In this document: one piece after another, positions 26,847 to 35,819 of the stretch
Layout of the letters: each line of letters opens with the position of its first letter
Position numbering within the stretch: position 1 is the stretch's first letter
Source of the DNA: Planctomycetaceae bacterium
Lineage (GTDB): Bacteria; Planctomycetota; Planctomycetia; Planctomycetales; Planctomycetaceae
Direction of reading: 5' to 3'
NCBI GenBank assembly: GCA_021732845.1
Contig: JAKFUF010000083.1
Location: 1-41,842 of the forward strand
Length of the DNA: 41,842 bases
Made by a program: the position numbers and the translations under genes
The notes under the pieces: generated by a model
The model's input: the letters and a program-made list of their open reading frames with translations, nothing else
What the model was told of the DNA's origin: nothing
Database searches by the model: none

Positions 26847-27061
26847 AGCCACCACGAATGGACGCGAATTGACGCGAATAAAGGCTGTTGGTTCGGTGGC
26901 CGGACCAGGAGTTGCGGGCCAGATTTGCGGGGCACGTCAATCCCGGCTTCGCCATCTTCAAAACTGGCCATCCAATATGCCACTGTTGACTGTGGCATTT
27001 TCTTTCGACGGACCGGACAATTTCAGGACAGACCCAGTTGGCTGTCCAGGAGCGATTCATC
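26847..27061 (+). other. gap with a hairpin upstream of the propeller gene
   Basis: No gene is visible. ATGCCAC (26977-26983) pairs with GTGGCAT (26992-26998) over an 8-base loop and is followed by TTTCTTTC, a weak terminator-like structure on the plus strand. The ribosome binding site AGGAG (27048-27052) of the next gene closes the region. Confidence 0.4.
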
Positions 27062-28234
27062 GTGTCACGACTGTTGCCTCTACTCTTCATTTTGACCTTC
27101 GTTGCCCTAATAGCGCCTGAAGGCACCGCCGCTGAACCGGCCGCTGCTGTTCCGGTGAAAGACGCCTGGCCTTCCTTTCGCAACGGTCCGCAGCAACTGG
27201 GGATTGCGAACGGAAAACTCCCGGAGAAATTGGAGCTGAAGTGGACGTACAAGGCCGGCGACAAGGATGCCATGATCGCCTCGACGGCGGCGATTGTGGA
27301 CGGACGGGCCTATGTGGCATCGCTCAATGGAAGCATCGTCTGCCTGAATCTCAAGACCGCGGAAAAGCTCTGGTCTTACAAGACCAAGGAGACCACCGAT
27401 TCCAAGACGTTCCTGCCGGGCTTCAAGGCCGCCCCCACGGTGACCGCGAAAACGGTTTACATCGGCGATGAGGAAGGGGTGTTCCACGCCATCGACCGGG
27501 AGACGGGCAAGAAACGCTGGACGTTTGAAGCGGGCGCCGAGATTATCGGCGCGGCCACGCCCCATGAAGACAAGATCATCTTTGGCTCGTACGACAGCAG
27601 CCTGTACTGCCTGAAGGAAGACGGCACGAAGGCCTGGCAATACACCACGCAGGACCGGATCAACGCCTCGCCGGCCATCTCGGGGCACCATACCTTCGTT
27701 GCCGGCTGCGACGCGCGGCTCCGCGTGGTCGACATTACCGACGGCAAGGAACAGGGAAACTTCGACCTGGGTTCGCACATCATCGCCTCGCCCGCGGTCA
27801 TTGGCGACATCCTGTATGTCGGCAATTATGCGGCCGAAGTTTTTGCCATCGACTGGAAGACCGGGAAGCGGCTGTGGACTTATACCGACCCGGACAGGCA
27901 GTTCCCTTACCATTCGTCTCCCGCGGTGACCGACAAACATGTCTTCATTGGCGGGCAGGACAAGCGACTGCACTGCATCGACCGGATGACCGGCAAAAAA
28001 GTGTGGACGTTCACCGCCCGCAAGCACATCAACAGTTCGCCGGTGGTCGTTGGCGACAGGATCTATGTCGGCTCTGATGACGGCGTGTTGTACGGGCTGA
28101 ACATGCAGGGCAGGGAGATCTGGCGGTTCACCGATGGCCGGCCGTTTTCGGCGTCTCCCGCCGTGGCCGAGGGCTGCCTGATCATTGGTTCGGAGTCGGA
28201 CCAGGGGCTGGTTTATTGCTTCGGAGCCAAGTGA
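27062..28234 (+). CDS. exported PQQ-like beta-propeller protein
   Basis: 390 residues from the GTG at 27062, chosen because AGGAG (27048-27052) is well spaced before it and it opens a Sec signal peptide (LLPLLFILTFVALIAPEGTA). The body is built of about eight propeller blades of the PQQ/WD-like type: WSYKTKET, GVFHAIDRETGKKRWTFEA, SSLYCLKEDGTKAWQYT, AEVFAIDWKTGKRLWTYTD, KRLHCIDRMTGKKVWTFTA, GVLYGLNMQGREIWRFTD. It lacks a dehydrogenase domain, so it is probably a periplasmic interaction or ligand-binding scaffold rather than a PQQ enzyme (compare BamB). The next gene, a UvrA paralogue, begins on the base after its stop codon. Confidence 0.9.
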   Translation: MSRLLPLLFILTFVALIAPEGTAAEPAAAVPVKDAWPSFRNGPQQLGIANGKLPEKLELKWTYKAGDKDAMIASTAAIVDGRAYVASLNGSIVCLNLKTAEKLWSYKTKETTDSKTFLPGFKAAPTVTAKTVYIGDEEGVFHAIDRETGKKRWTFEAGAEIIGAATPHEDKIIFGSYDSSLYCLKEDGTKAWQYTTQDRINASPAISGHHTFVAGCDARLRVVDITDGKEQGNFDLGSHIIASPAVIGDILYVGNYAAEVFAIDWKTGKRLWTYTDPDRQFPYHSSPAVTDKHVFIGGQDKRLHCIDRMTGKKVWTFTARKHINSSPVVVGDRIYVGSDDGVLYGLNMQGREIWRFTDGRPFSASPAVAEGCLIIGSESDQGLVYCFGAK

Positions 28235-30832
28235 ATGGCTGCGGAGAGCGCGGCTGTGCCGATGGAAGAACCTGAACGACGGATCGAACTCCGCGGCGTG
28301 CGGGTTCGCAACCTGCAAAACATTGATGTCGACTTTCCGCTGGGAAAGCTCACGGTCATCTCTGGTGTGAGCGGGGCGGGGAAAAGCAGCCTGGCATTCG
28401 ACACGCTCTACGCCGAAGGCCAGCGGCGGTTCATCCAGTGCCTGTCCATCTCGGCGCGTCGCGCCTTGGAACAGATGGAGCCACCGCTGGCGGATCGGAT
28501 CAGCGATCTGCCGCCGGCGATTGCCATTCGCCAAACGCAGCGTGAAGCTTCGCCGCGGGCGACTGTCGCCACCATGGCGGAAATTCACGATGACCTGCGG
28601 ATCCTGTATGCCCGGTTGGGGCAGATTCGCTGCCCCGACTGCCGCCTGCTCGTCACCCGCGATTCGCCCACCAGCGTGGCTCAGACACTCAGCCGGAGCG
28701 TCGCCGACGGTGCCCGCTTGCTGGTCTGCGCCCCCTGGCAGAGTGCGGGCGAACCGGATGCGGCCAGCCTGGCGGTCCTCCGAGAGTCTGGCTTCATCCG
28801 TGCCATTGCGGGCGGTCAGACGCTCGACCTCAACACGCTTCCCCCGACGATGCCCACCGGTCCGTGGCTCATTGTCGTGGATCGTGTGGTGATGGGACAG
28901 ACCACATCTGCGCGACTGCTGGAAAGCCTGGAAACAGCGTTCTCGCAAGGTCTCGGCCGGGCGGTTGTGCTTGCGGCTTCGCAGGGTGAAACGCCGGCTG
29001 CGGATCAGGCGGTCGTCAACGTTGATGGGAGGGATTGGGTAGAACACCGCTTTGCCAGCGATTTGGTCTGTCCGAACTGTGGCCGGGAATTTTTGGTGCC
29101 TGAGCCACGGCTGTTCAATTTCAATTCGCCACTGGGGGCGTGCCCGGTGTGCCACGGGCTGGGGTTCGTGAAAGTCGACGGTGGGCGGCAGATTTGCGAA
29201 GAGTGCCACGGCGCACGCCTGCAACCTCAGGCTCGTGCCGTCGAATGGCAGGGTGAGTCACTGCCCAGCCTGCTGCGGTGGACCATCGGCGAACTCCAGG
29301 CACGCCTGGCGACCATGAAACTCGATTCGCCATCGACGGCGACCGGCCCGTTGGAGAGTGTTCGCCAGCATTTGCTGAGTCGCGTGAATTACCTGGCGAG
29401 CGTGGGGTTGGGACACCTGACACTGGACCGGCCGATCGGCACGCTCAGCGCAGGTGAGACCCGCCGCGTGCTGATGACCGCCGCCCTCGGCTCCCAAATG
29501 GTCAATGCGTTGTATGTGCTGGATGAACCCTCCGCCGGCCTGCATCCACGGGATGCGGAAGGTTTGCGGGCGGCGATCCTGCGGCTCCGCGACGCCGGCA
29601 ATACCGTGGTCATTGTGGACCACGAGCGCGACCTGGTGGAGCACGCCGACCATTTTCTTGTATTGGGTCCGGCGGCCGGACGTGACGGGGGCCAGGTGAT
29701 TTATCAAGGCGTTCCACGCGCAGAGGATTTCGCGAAGACTCCGTCCCCGGCGCGTCAAATCTCCGCTTCGGCCACGTGTCTAAAACTTTCTGGTGTGACG
29801 CATCGGAATCTCAGGAATCTGACCGTCGAGTTTCCGCTGGGGGTGTTGTGCGTCGTGACGGGCGTCAGCGGCAGTGGCAAAAGCAGCCTGGTGTGCCAAA
29901 CCCTGTACCCGGCACTTGCCACGGAACTGGCTCGCCGAGGCGCAGGGCAGGCCAATACCGGAAAGCCTGCCCGCACGACCAACGCTGCGGAAAAGGCGGC
30001 ACTCACCCTGGAAGACGGGGGCTTCGAACGACTGGAGGGGACGGGCCAATTGGACGCGGTGCTTCTGCTCGACCAGCAACCACTGACACGTTCGCCCCGC
30101 AGCAATGCCGCCACCCTGCTCGGCGTCTTCAACGAAATCCGGGGGTTGTTCGCCCAGACCGCCGAAGCGCAGGTGCGGAACTATGGAGCCGGTCATTTCA
30201 GTTTCAACGCCGCGTCCGGCGGACGCTGCCCGACCTGTGACGGCGCGGGCAAACTGGAGATCGACCTGCAATTCCTTCCCGATGTGCGGATGAGCTGTCC
30301 CGATTGTCACGGCACGCGGTTCCGCAAGGAGATTCTGGAGGTCAAATATCGCGGGCTGAACATTGCCGAGGTGCTGAACCTCACGGCGCGCGAGGCGTTT
30401 CCGTTCTTTCGTGGTCTGCCCCGCGTCCAGCGGCGATTGCGGGTCCTGAAGGATGTGGGGCTCGACTATCTGCCTCTCGGCCAGTCGCTGGACTCGCTCT
30501 CAGGGGGTGAGTCACAACGGCTGAAACTGGCATTGGCGCTGACCCGCCATTCTCGGGCACGAACCTTGTTGATCCTGGATGAACCAACGGTCGGCCTGCA
30601 TGCCGCCGATGTGGACCGCCTCCTGGAAGTCTTCCGCCTGCTCGTGGAGACCGGACATTCGCTGGTCGTCATCGACCACAACCTGGCCGTGCTGCGTGCC
30701 GCCGACCATTTGATGGAATTGGGACCGGGCGCGGGGAGCATGGGCGGCAAAATCGTGGCTCTGGGCACGCCCGCCGCGGTCACCACTTCCCCCCATTCCG
30801 TGATTGGCCAGTGGCTGGCCGCCAGCCAATGA
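28235..30832 (+). CDS. UvrA-like ATPase (divergent UvrA paralogue)
   Basis: 865 residues, about 75 shorter than typical UvrA. Two ABC modules are present, with Walker A GVSGAGKSS (44-52) and GVSGSGKSSL. The first signature is LSAGETRRV instead of LSGGEAQRI, while the second, LSGGESQRLKLA, is standard. Walker B motifs are YVLDEPSAGLHPRD and LLILDEPTVGLHAAD. Zinc-finger cysteines appear as RCPDC, CPNCG with CPVCHG and CEECHG, and CPTCDG with CPDCHG. UvrA loads UvrB on damaged DNA; paralogues of this type may serve in other DNA-protein transactions. The altered first signature and short UvrB-binding area suggest this is not the housekeeping UvrA. It abuts the propeller gene (TGA then ATG), implying coupled translation. 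Confidence 0.9.
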   Translation: MAAESAAVPMEEPERRIELRGVRVRNLQNIDVDFPLGKLTVISGVSGAGKSSLAFDTLYAEGQRRFIQCLSISARRALEQMEPPLADRISDLPPAIAIRQTQREASPRATVATMAEIHDDLRILYARLGQIRCPDCRLLVTRDSPTSVAQTLSRSVADGARLLVCAPWQSAGEPDAASLAVLRESGFIRAIAGGQTLDLNTLPPTMPTGPWLIVVDRVVMGQTTSARLLESLETAFSQGLGRAVVLAASQGETPAADQAVVNVDGRDWVEHRFASDLVCPNCGREFLVPEPRLFNFNSPLGACPVCHGLGFVKVDGGRQICEECHGARLQPQARAVEWQGESLPSLLRWTIGELQARLATMKLDSPSTATGPLESVRQHLLSRVNYLASVGLGHLTLDRPIGTLSAGETRRVLMTAALGSQMVNALYVLDEPSAGLHPRDAEGLRAAILRLRDAGNTVVIVDHERDLVEHADHFLVLGPAAGRDGGQVIYQGVPRAEDFAKTPSPARQISASATCLKLSGVTHRNLRNLTVEFPLGVLCVVTGVSGSGKSSLVCQTLYPALATELARRGAGQANTGKPARTTNAAEKAALTLEDGGFERLEGTGQLDAVLLLDQQPLTRSPRSNAATLLGVFNEIRGLFAQTAEAQVRNYGAGHFSFNAASGGRCPTCDGAGKLEIDLQFLPDVRMSCPDCHGTRFRKEILEVKYRGLNIAEVLNLTAREAFPFFRGLPRVQRRLRVLKDVGLDYLPLGQSLDSLSGGESQRLKLALALTRHSRARTLLILDEPTVGLHAADVDRLLEVFRLLVETGHSLVVIDHNLAVLRAADHLMELGPGAGSMGGKIVALGTPAAVTTSPHSVIGQWLAASQ

Positions 30833-30835
30833 CAA

Positions 30836-30872
30836 CGGCCCGTGTTTCGGTGAATCACCGTGACACGGGCCG
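30836..30872. terminator. bidirectional hairpin between uvrA-like and cold-shock genes
   Basis: CGGCCCGTGT (30836-30845) pairs with ACACGGGCCG (30863-30872), and an inner CGGTG/CACCG pair closes the hairpin on a 3-base loop. On the plus strand it is followed by CAGAAAAA, so a T-tract is lacking there; on the minus strand five T precede rather than follow the stem. It sits between convergent stops and probably ends both transcripts or protects their 3' ends. Confidence 0.6.
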
Positions 30873-30912
30873 CAGAAAAACCTGAGAATCAATACGTCTT
30901 CAATGCCGGAAT

Positions 30913-31110
30913 TCAGCGGGGTTCAATCGACACGGCCTGCGGCCCACGTTTACCCTGTTCGATATCGAAAGAGACGGTTTGTCCCACCTTGAGGTCTTCG
31001 AAGGCCACTCCCACCACCGCCGTGCAGTGGAAGAAAATGTCTCCCTTGTCCTGTGAAATGAACCCGAAACCTCGATCCAAAACCAGCTTCGCTATGGTCC
31101 CTTGCGGCAT
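30913..31110 (-). CDS. cold-shock domain protein
   Basis: 65 residues, the full length of a CspA-type single-stranded nucleic-acid-binding barrel. The RNA-binding motifs RNP1 (RGFGFISQ) and RNP2 (DIFFHCTA) are intact. The start at 31110 has GGAAGGG about nine bases upstream. It probably acts as an RNA chaperone. Cold induction cannot be read from the sequence. Confidence 0.95.
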   Translation of the reverse strand: MPQGTIAKLVLDRGFGFISQDKGDIFFHCTAVVGVAFEDLKVGQTVSFDIEQGKRGPQAVSIEPR

Positions 31111-31394
31111 TTCGTACGCCCTTCCACCGACAACGAATCATCACGCATACGCTTCGCGCGAACTCAACCGTCCATGATAGCGGACCCGCCGCAAATGGGA
31201 AGAATTCATGATCATGCCAACGAACTCCAAAGTTCAATCCACGCTGTATTCCACGAGGCTTTCGTGGTATCGGTAGCCTAGGGAAGTTGTGTCCCGCAAG
31301 CTTCATTTCCGTGCATCACAACCGAGCATAAACTGCTTCACGGCAGGACCGAATTCGTCACCATCCGACAACGCCGCCCTGCCTGGGGGATCAC
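31111..31394. other. divergent gap, no recognised element
   Basis: These 284 bases lie between the minus-strand cold-shock gene and the plus-strand sialidase gene and must hold both promoters. I could not identify convincing hexamers. GGGGGA at 31385-31390 is the probable ribosome binding site of the next gene. Confidence 0.35.
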
Positions 31395-32465
31395 ATGTTG
31401 CTGTCATTGCTGAACCGCTGGATTCCCTTCGCAACCTTGGTGTTACTTTCGCTTCTGGCGGGTTGCCTAGAATCAACGATGGCCGCCGAACCCGATGGAA
31501 TTCTGAGCCGCGCGTTTGTCTACGAAACAGCACCGTTTCCCTCGTGCCATGCCTCAACCATGGCGGAGGGCAAGGCTGGCCTGGTGATGGCCTGGTTTGG
31601 CGGCGAATACGAAAAACACCCCAGCGTCGGCATTTGGTCGGCACGGCTGGTCGAGGGGAAATGGACGGCTCCGGTCGAAGTGGCCAACGGCAACCAACCG
31701 GACGGCAAGCGTCTGCCATGCTGGAACCCAGTACTGTTCCAGCCGCGTGCCAAAGACGGCGGCGAAGCGCCGTTGCTGCTTTTCTACAAGGTTGGCCCGG
31801 ATCCCGAGACCTGGTGGGGCATGCTGCGGACTTCCACCGATGGCGGAGTGACCTGGAGCGAGGCCCGCCGCCTGCCGCAGGGGATTCTCGGACCCATCAA
31901 GAACAAGCCGGTCCAACTGCCGAACGGGGACATCCTGAGCCCCACCAGCACCGAGACTCCGACCAATCCGAGCGACTGGCGCGTCCATTTTGAACTCTCG
32001 TCGGACATGGGCCAGACCTGGACCCGCTCTCAACCCGCCGCCTCAAATCCCGAGATCAATGCCATTCAACCCAGCATCCTGTTCCACAGCGATGGCAAGT
32101 TGCAGGCGGTCGGACGATCCCGCTCGGGGAAGGTGTTTGAAACCTGGTCCAGCGACGCTGGGAAAACGTGGAGCGCATTGACGTTGACGGCGCTCCCCAA
32201 CCCCAATTCCGGCACCGATGCCGTCACGACAAAGGACGGCCGCCACCTGATCGTTTACAACCACACGCCGAAGGGCCGTTCGCCACTGAATGTTGCGGTT
32301 TCGGCGGACGGAAAAGACTGGAAGCCGGTGCTGGTCCTGGAAAATGAGCCCGGAGAATACAGCTACCCCGCCATTATCCAGACCAAAGACGGCCTGATCC
32401 ACATCTCGTACACGTGGAAGCGGCAGCGGATTCAACATGTCACCGTGGATCCAGCGAAATTGTGA
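31395..32465 (+). CDS. sialidase-family (BNR repeat) lipoprotein
   Basis: 356 residues. The signal peptide ends in a lipobox (LLAGC, Cys about residue 25), so the protein should be lipid-anchored. The body is a six-bladed sialidase-like propeller with Asp-box repeats STDGGVTWS, SSDMGQTWT, SSDAGKTWS and SADGKDWK. MAWFGGEYEKHPSVGIWSAR near the N-terminus is typical of the BNR_2 family seen in planctomycetes. I do not see the Arg-Ile-Pro motif of true neuraminidases, so sialic acid specificity is not established. It may be a glycoside hydrolase on another sugar or a binding protein. It is followed 82 bases later by a DUF1570 gene. Confidence 0.88.
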   Translation: MLLSLLNRWIPFATLVLLSLLAGCLESTMAAEPDGILSRAFVYETAPFPSCHASTMAEGKAGLVMAWFGGEYEKHPSVGIWSARLVEGKWTAPVEVANGNQPDGKRLPCWNPVLFQPRAKDGGEAPLLLFYKVGPDPETWWGMLRTSTDGGVTWSEARRLPQGILGPIKNKPVQLPNGDILSPTSTETPTNPSDWRVHFELSSDMGQTWTRSQPAASNPEINAIQPSILFHSDGKLQAVGRSRSGKVFETWSSDAGKTWSALTLTALPNPNSGTDAVTTKDGRHLIVYNHTPKGRSPLNVAVSADGKDWKPVLVLENEPGEYSYPAIIQTKDGLIHISYTWKRQRIQHVTVDPAKL

Positions 32466-32547
32466 GAGAATCGTAGCGTGGGCCTGAGCCCATGCGCTGC
32501 TGAGCGTCACTTAGCGCTCAAGCCCCAGCCACGAAAAGCTTCGTCTC

Positions 32548-33714
32548 ATGCCCAAACATATGCTGATGGTGACCGGCGGGCTGATGGTACTCATCACCTT
32601 TCTCGCAGCACCAACGCTGCGGGGACAGCCTGCCGATGGCACCCGGCCGCTGGAAACCATCGTCTTTGAGGACGAGAAAAAAATTCAGCACGAGGTGACG
32701 GGCGGCGTCCTTGTCGAAGCGGATGACGGCCTACTGGTGGTGGAACAGGACGGCCGGTTGTGGACGGTGGAGAACGATCGGCTGCAAAAGCGTACGGGAA
32801 CGATGAACCCCTTTGTGCCGCTCCCGCCAGCGGTGCTGGGGCAGAAAGAGCAAGCCACGCTGGGCGCGGGTTTCGACGTGGTGGTGACCAAGCACTATGT
32901 GGTGGTTTGCAACGCCGGAAAGCCCTACGCGCAATGGTGCGCCGCGTTGTTCGAACGGTTGTACGCCGCCTTCCACAACTACTGGAAACAGCGCGGCCTG
33001 ACACTCACCGAACCCGAGTTTCCCCTGGTGGCCATCGTCTTTGCCAATGAACGAGAGTTTGGCGCATTTGCCACGAAGGACGCCGGACCCGATGTGGCTT
33101 CGGCCAAGGGATATTTCAACATCGCCACCAATCGCATGGTGCTGTATGACCTGACGGCAATCGATGGCAGAGGTGCTGGTGGAGGTTCTGCCGCCGACAT
33201 CTCCCGGCGGCTGGCGGCTTCGCCCTACAACGTGGCAACCGTCATTCACGAAGCCACGCATCAAATCGCCTTCAACAGTGGCATGCACCTGCGGTACGCC
33301 GACAACCCACTGTGGCTCACCGAAGGGATGGCGATGTACTTTGAAACGCCCGACCTGCAAAGCCAGACCGGCTGGCGGACCATCGGTGCCCTCAACCGCC
33401 TCCGACACCGGCAGTTTCTCGACCTGCTTAAGAAACGTCCGCGGGATTCGCTCACGACATTGATTGAATCCGATGCCCGCCTCACCGACCCAGCGACCAG
33501 CGGCGAAGCCTACGCCGAGGCCTGGGCGTTGAGCTACTTCCTGATCAAGACCCGCAAAACCGACTACGCCGCCTATTTGCAGAAACTCGGGGCGAAGCCC
33601 CGGCTGCAATGGGACGACAAACCGACGCGGCTGGCGGAATTCAAAACCACCTTTGGCGAAGACTTGCAAAAAATCGACACCGAATTCGTGCGCTACATGC
33701 AGCGGGCCAAGTGA
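32548..33714 (+). CDS. secreted DUF1570 protein, probable zinc metallopeptidase fold
   Basis: 388 residues with a signal-like N-terminus (LMVLITFLAAPTLRGQPADG). The DUF1570 domain carries HEATH within VATVIHEATHQIAFNSGM and, about 25 residues on, LWLTEGMAMYFETPD. This is the HExxH plus downstream Glu arrangement of gluzincin-type metallopeptidases. An upstream part (about 40-85) reads like a small SH3/propeller-like module. DUF1570 genes are numerous in planctomycetes and their substrates are unknown. Catalysis is inferred from the motif. Confidence 0.88.
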   Translation: MPKHMLMVTGGLMVLITFLAAPTLRGQPADGTRPLETIVFEDEKKIQHEVTGGVLVEADDGLLVVEQDGRLWTVENDRLQKRTGTMNPFVPLPPAVLGQKEQATLGAGFDVVVTKHYVVVCNAGKPYAQWCAALFERLYAAFHNYWKQRGLTLTEPEFPLVAIVFANEREFGAFATKDAGPDVASAKGYFNIATNRMVLYDLTAIDGRGAGGGSAADISRRLAASPYNVATVIHEATHQIAFNSGMHLRYADNPLWLTEGMAMYFETPDLQSQTGWRTIGALNRLRHRQFLDLLKKRPRDSLTTLIESDARLTDPATSGEAYAEAWALSYFLIKTRKTDYAAYLQKLGAKPRLQWDDKPTRLAEFKTTFGEDLQKIDTEFVRYMQRAK

Positions 33715-33720
33715 GCTTCG

Positions 33721-34725
33721 TCAGACGGTCTCCGGCACCAGCGTCTGGATCTGCAGTTCGCGGCGGGCCAGCAGCAAGTCGGCCTCCACCATGATCCGCA
33801 CCAAGTCCCTAAAACCGACCTTGGGAGTCCAGCCAAAGGATTCGCGGGCTTTTGACGCATCTCCCCGCAGCAAGTCGACCTCAGAGGGGCGGAGGAACTG
33901 CTGATCGAGTTCGACGTGGTTTTGCCAGTCCAGGTTGAGCGAGTTGAACGTCGCCTCCAGGAATTCCCGCACCGAGTGGGTCTCGCCAGTGGCGATCACA
34001 AAGTCGTCGGGCTGGTCTTGTTGGAGCATCAACCACATTGCCTCGACATAATCGCCAGCGAATCCCCAGTCCCGGCGAGCTTCGAGGTTTCCGAGCTTCA
34101 AGGTCTGTTGCAGCCCGACTTTGATCCGTGCTGCCGCCCGGGTGATCTTGCGCGTGACAAAGGTCTCGCCCCGCCGCGGCGACTCATGGTTGAACAGGAT
34201 CCCATTGCAGGCAAAGAGGTTGTACGCTTCGCGATGGTTGATGGTCTGCCAGTAGGCAAAGACCTTGGCACAGGCGTACGGGCTCCGGGGATGAAATGGG
34301 GTCAGTTCCGTCTGTGGCGTCTCTGAAACCTTGCCGAACATCTCGCTGGAAGAGGCTTGGTAAAAGCGGATGTTATCGCCTGTTCGGTCGCGGTGGTTGC
34401 GGATCGCTTCGAGCCACCGTAGGGTTCCAAGCCCCGTGACATCGGCTGTGTAAACTGGAATCTCGAACGACAACTGGACGTGGCTCTGGGCCGCGAGGTG
34501 ATACAGCTCGGCGGGACGCGTATCCCACAGCAGAGCCTCGAAATTTGTGCCATCGGCCAGGTCGCCGGTGTGGTAGTGGACGCCAGCGACGCGGTTGGTC
34601 GGTCCACTGCCGCCAGCCACCAGTCCGTGGACCACATACCCTTTGCCGAGAAGAAGTTCCGCCAGGTAGGAGCCATCCTGACCGGTGGCTCCCGTGATGA
34701 AGGCGACGCGTGCTGGACGATTCAC
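33721..34725 (-). CDS. GDP-mannose 4,6-dehydratase-like SDR
   Basis: 334 residues from the GTG at 34725, which has GGGAGG nine bases upstream. It is an extended short-chain dehydrogenase with cofactor motif [11 protein letters not shown], the catalytic residues in ASSSEMFG and YACAK, and the family block [40 protein letters not shown] and [13 protein letters not shown] are also diagnostic of GDP-mannose dehydratase. The enzyme makes GDP-4-keto-6-deoxymannose for fucose, rhamnose or perosamine. The usual basic RRSSSFNT/R loop after the second strand is replaced by [14 protein letters not shown], so cofactor or substrate preference may differ. No sugar-biosynthesis neighbours are present. Confidence 0.88.
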   Translation of the reverse strand: MNRPARVAFITGATGQDGSYLAELLLGKGYVVHGLVAGGSGPTNRVAGVHYHTGDLADGTNFEALLWDTRPAELYHLAAQSHVQLSFEIPVYTADVTGLGTLRWLEAIRNHRDRTGDNIRFYQASSSEMFGKVSETPQTELTPFHPRSPYACAKVFAYWQTINHREAYNLFACNGILFNHESPRRGETFVTRKITRAAARIKVGLQQTLKLGNLEARRDWGFAGDYVEAMWLMLQQDQPDDFVIATGETHSVREFLEATFNSLNLDWQNHVELDQQFLRPSEVDLLRGDASKARESFGWTPKVGFRDLVRIMVEADLLLARRELQIQTLVPETV

Positions 34726-34869
34726 TCAATAATCCCTCCCATGTTGCCGATTTTCTCGACGTTAGGACTCTGGCTGGCAAGCGTCAAGCGCAGCGTTGCC
34801 GCAGTCCTTTCAATTGTGCGAGCCAGAACGCCCAATCAACCAAGAATTCTGCACATTGCCTGTGGTCGG

Positions 34870-34897
34870 TTGACGCCGGCCAGCAGGCAGTTATAAT
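34870..34897 (+). promoter_or_regulatory. tRNA-Asp promoter
   Basis: TTGACG (34870-34875), 16-base spacer, perfect TATAAT (34892-34897), ending 16 bases before the tRNA. It matches the hexamer and spacing of the GntR-gene promoter. Confidence 0.8.
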
Positions 34898-34913
34898 CAT
34901 GCACTCGCACCAC

Positions 34914-34987
34914 GGCCTCGTAGCTCAGTTGGTTAGAGCGTCGGCCTGTCACGCCGAAGGTCACGGGTTCAAGTCCCGCCGAGGTCG
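34914..34987 (+). tRNA. tRNA-Asp (GTC)
   Basis: 74 bases with a full cloverleaf. The acceptor stem GGCCTCG pairs with CGAGGTC (one G-T). The D-arm is GCTC...GAGC. The anticodon stem is TCGGC/GCCGA with loop CTGTCAC, giving anticodon GTC at 34948-34950. The T-arm is ACGGG/CCCGC-like with loop TTCAAGT. The discriminator is G, the identity base for tRNA-Asp. CCA is not encoded. Confidence 0.97.
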
Positions 34988-35027
34988 CTTCGCCCTGAAA
35001 GGCATGCCTTTCAGGGCGAAGGCTTTT
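34988..35027 (+). terminator. intrinsic terminator of tRNA-Asp
   Basis: A perfect 16-bp stem, CTTCGCCCTGAAAGGC (34988-35003) against GCCTTTCAGGGCGAAG (35006-35021), is followed by GCTTTT. It starts on the base after the tRNA discriminator, so the mature 3' end is set very close to the hairpin. Confidence 0.88.
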
Positions 35028-35068
35028 GGCCGTAGCCCGATTTTCTCGACGGGTGCCGATTCCGCGTT

Positions 35069-35681
35069 TCATTGCACCGGCGGCTTGATGGCCTTAACGC
35101 GGAACGGCGAGATCTGTCCGTCGCGTGGAGGCCAGGGACAGCCCGAGAAATAGAACATCCCTTCGGTCACAAGGTCATCGCCGTCGGCTTTCATTTGGCC
35201 CACCACGATGAACTCAGTGCCATTCCTTCCATCCAGCGCCAGAACCTCCAACGGCTCAGTCGTCGTATGGAATCTGGCCTGATGGAAGGCAAATTTCTGA
35301 TGCACATGCCCACCCCCGAGCAATGAACGTCAGACAATGAAACTCCGTGGCCGGAAAAGACTCCAACTGGACCACCGCCATCAGGTTCTTCTGGTCCAGC
35401 TTGGCGAGGAACAGTGCGACAATTCGGGCCTTCTTGGGAACCGTGAATTTCAGCTCCACACTTTTCGACTTCTCGGATTCTCCAGAGTCGGTCAATTGCA
35501 TTCCCGGCAGTGGTTGAGACGTTAAAGTCAAACGATCCTTAATGAATTCCAAGTGATAGAGGCAGTCTTTGACCACGACCTTCTCGGAGGCTGGAGTGAC
35601 GACAACCTCTTCGCCGCAAGCCGGAATGCCAGCCCACAGGAATGCCGTGCCCAGGAAGACCGCCAGCATGGAACTTCGCAT
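35069..35681 (-). pseudogene. small secreted protein, frameshifted
   Basis: The frame starts at the ATG 35679-35681 (GGAAG upstream) with a signal peptide (SSMLAVFLGTAFLWAGIPAC) and reads to SFPATEFHCLTFIARG. It then runs into an unlikely tail ending at 35256. A different frame carries sensible protein from there to the stop at 35069 (HVHQKFAFHQARFHTTTEPL, MKADGDDLVTEGMFYFSGCP). Removing one base from the run of five C at 35313-35317 (plus strand) joins them as FIARGGHVHQKFAF, giving about 203 residues. It is either a recent frameshift mutation or a sequencing error. I do not recognise the family; it looks planctomycete-specific. Confidence 0.72.
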
Positions 35682-35819
35682 GACTTCCGCTCCAACGAGC
35701 CTGAGAAAACTACCCCTTGGACTCCGGGAACATATCACCAGGTCACGAAACTGGACAGACTGGCATCTGCCCAGGTGAAACGGGCCAGTTTTTCAAATGA
35801 GGCAGCGATCACAGTCATG

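Noticed and set aside
27107-29224. A 705-codon open frame on the minus strand.
   Set aside because: It is antisense to the propeller and UvrA-like genes, which have strong family motifs. Its translation is Arg/His/Gly-rich with no fold-like pattern, as expected for the reverse strand of GC-rich coding DNA.
34914-35027. tRNA-Asp as an integration site for a genomic island.
   Set aside because: No integrase gene and no direct repeat of the tRNA 3' end was seen within the window; the flanking genes look chromosomal.
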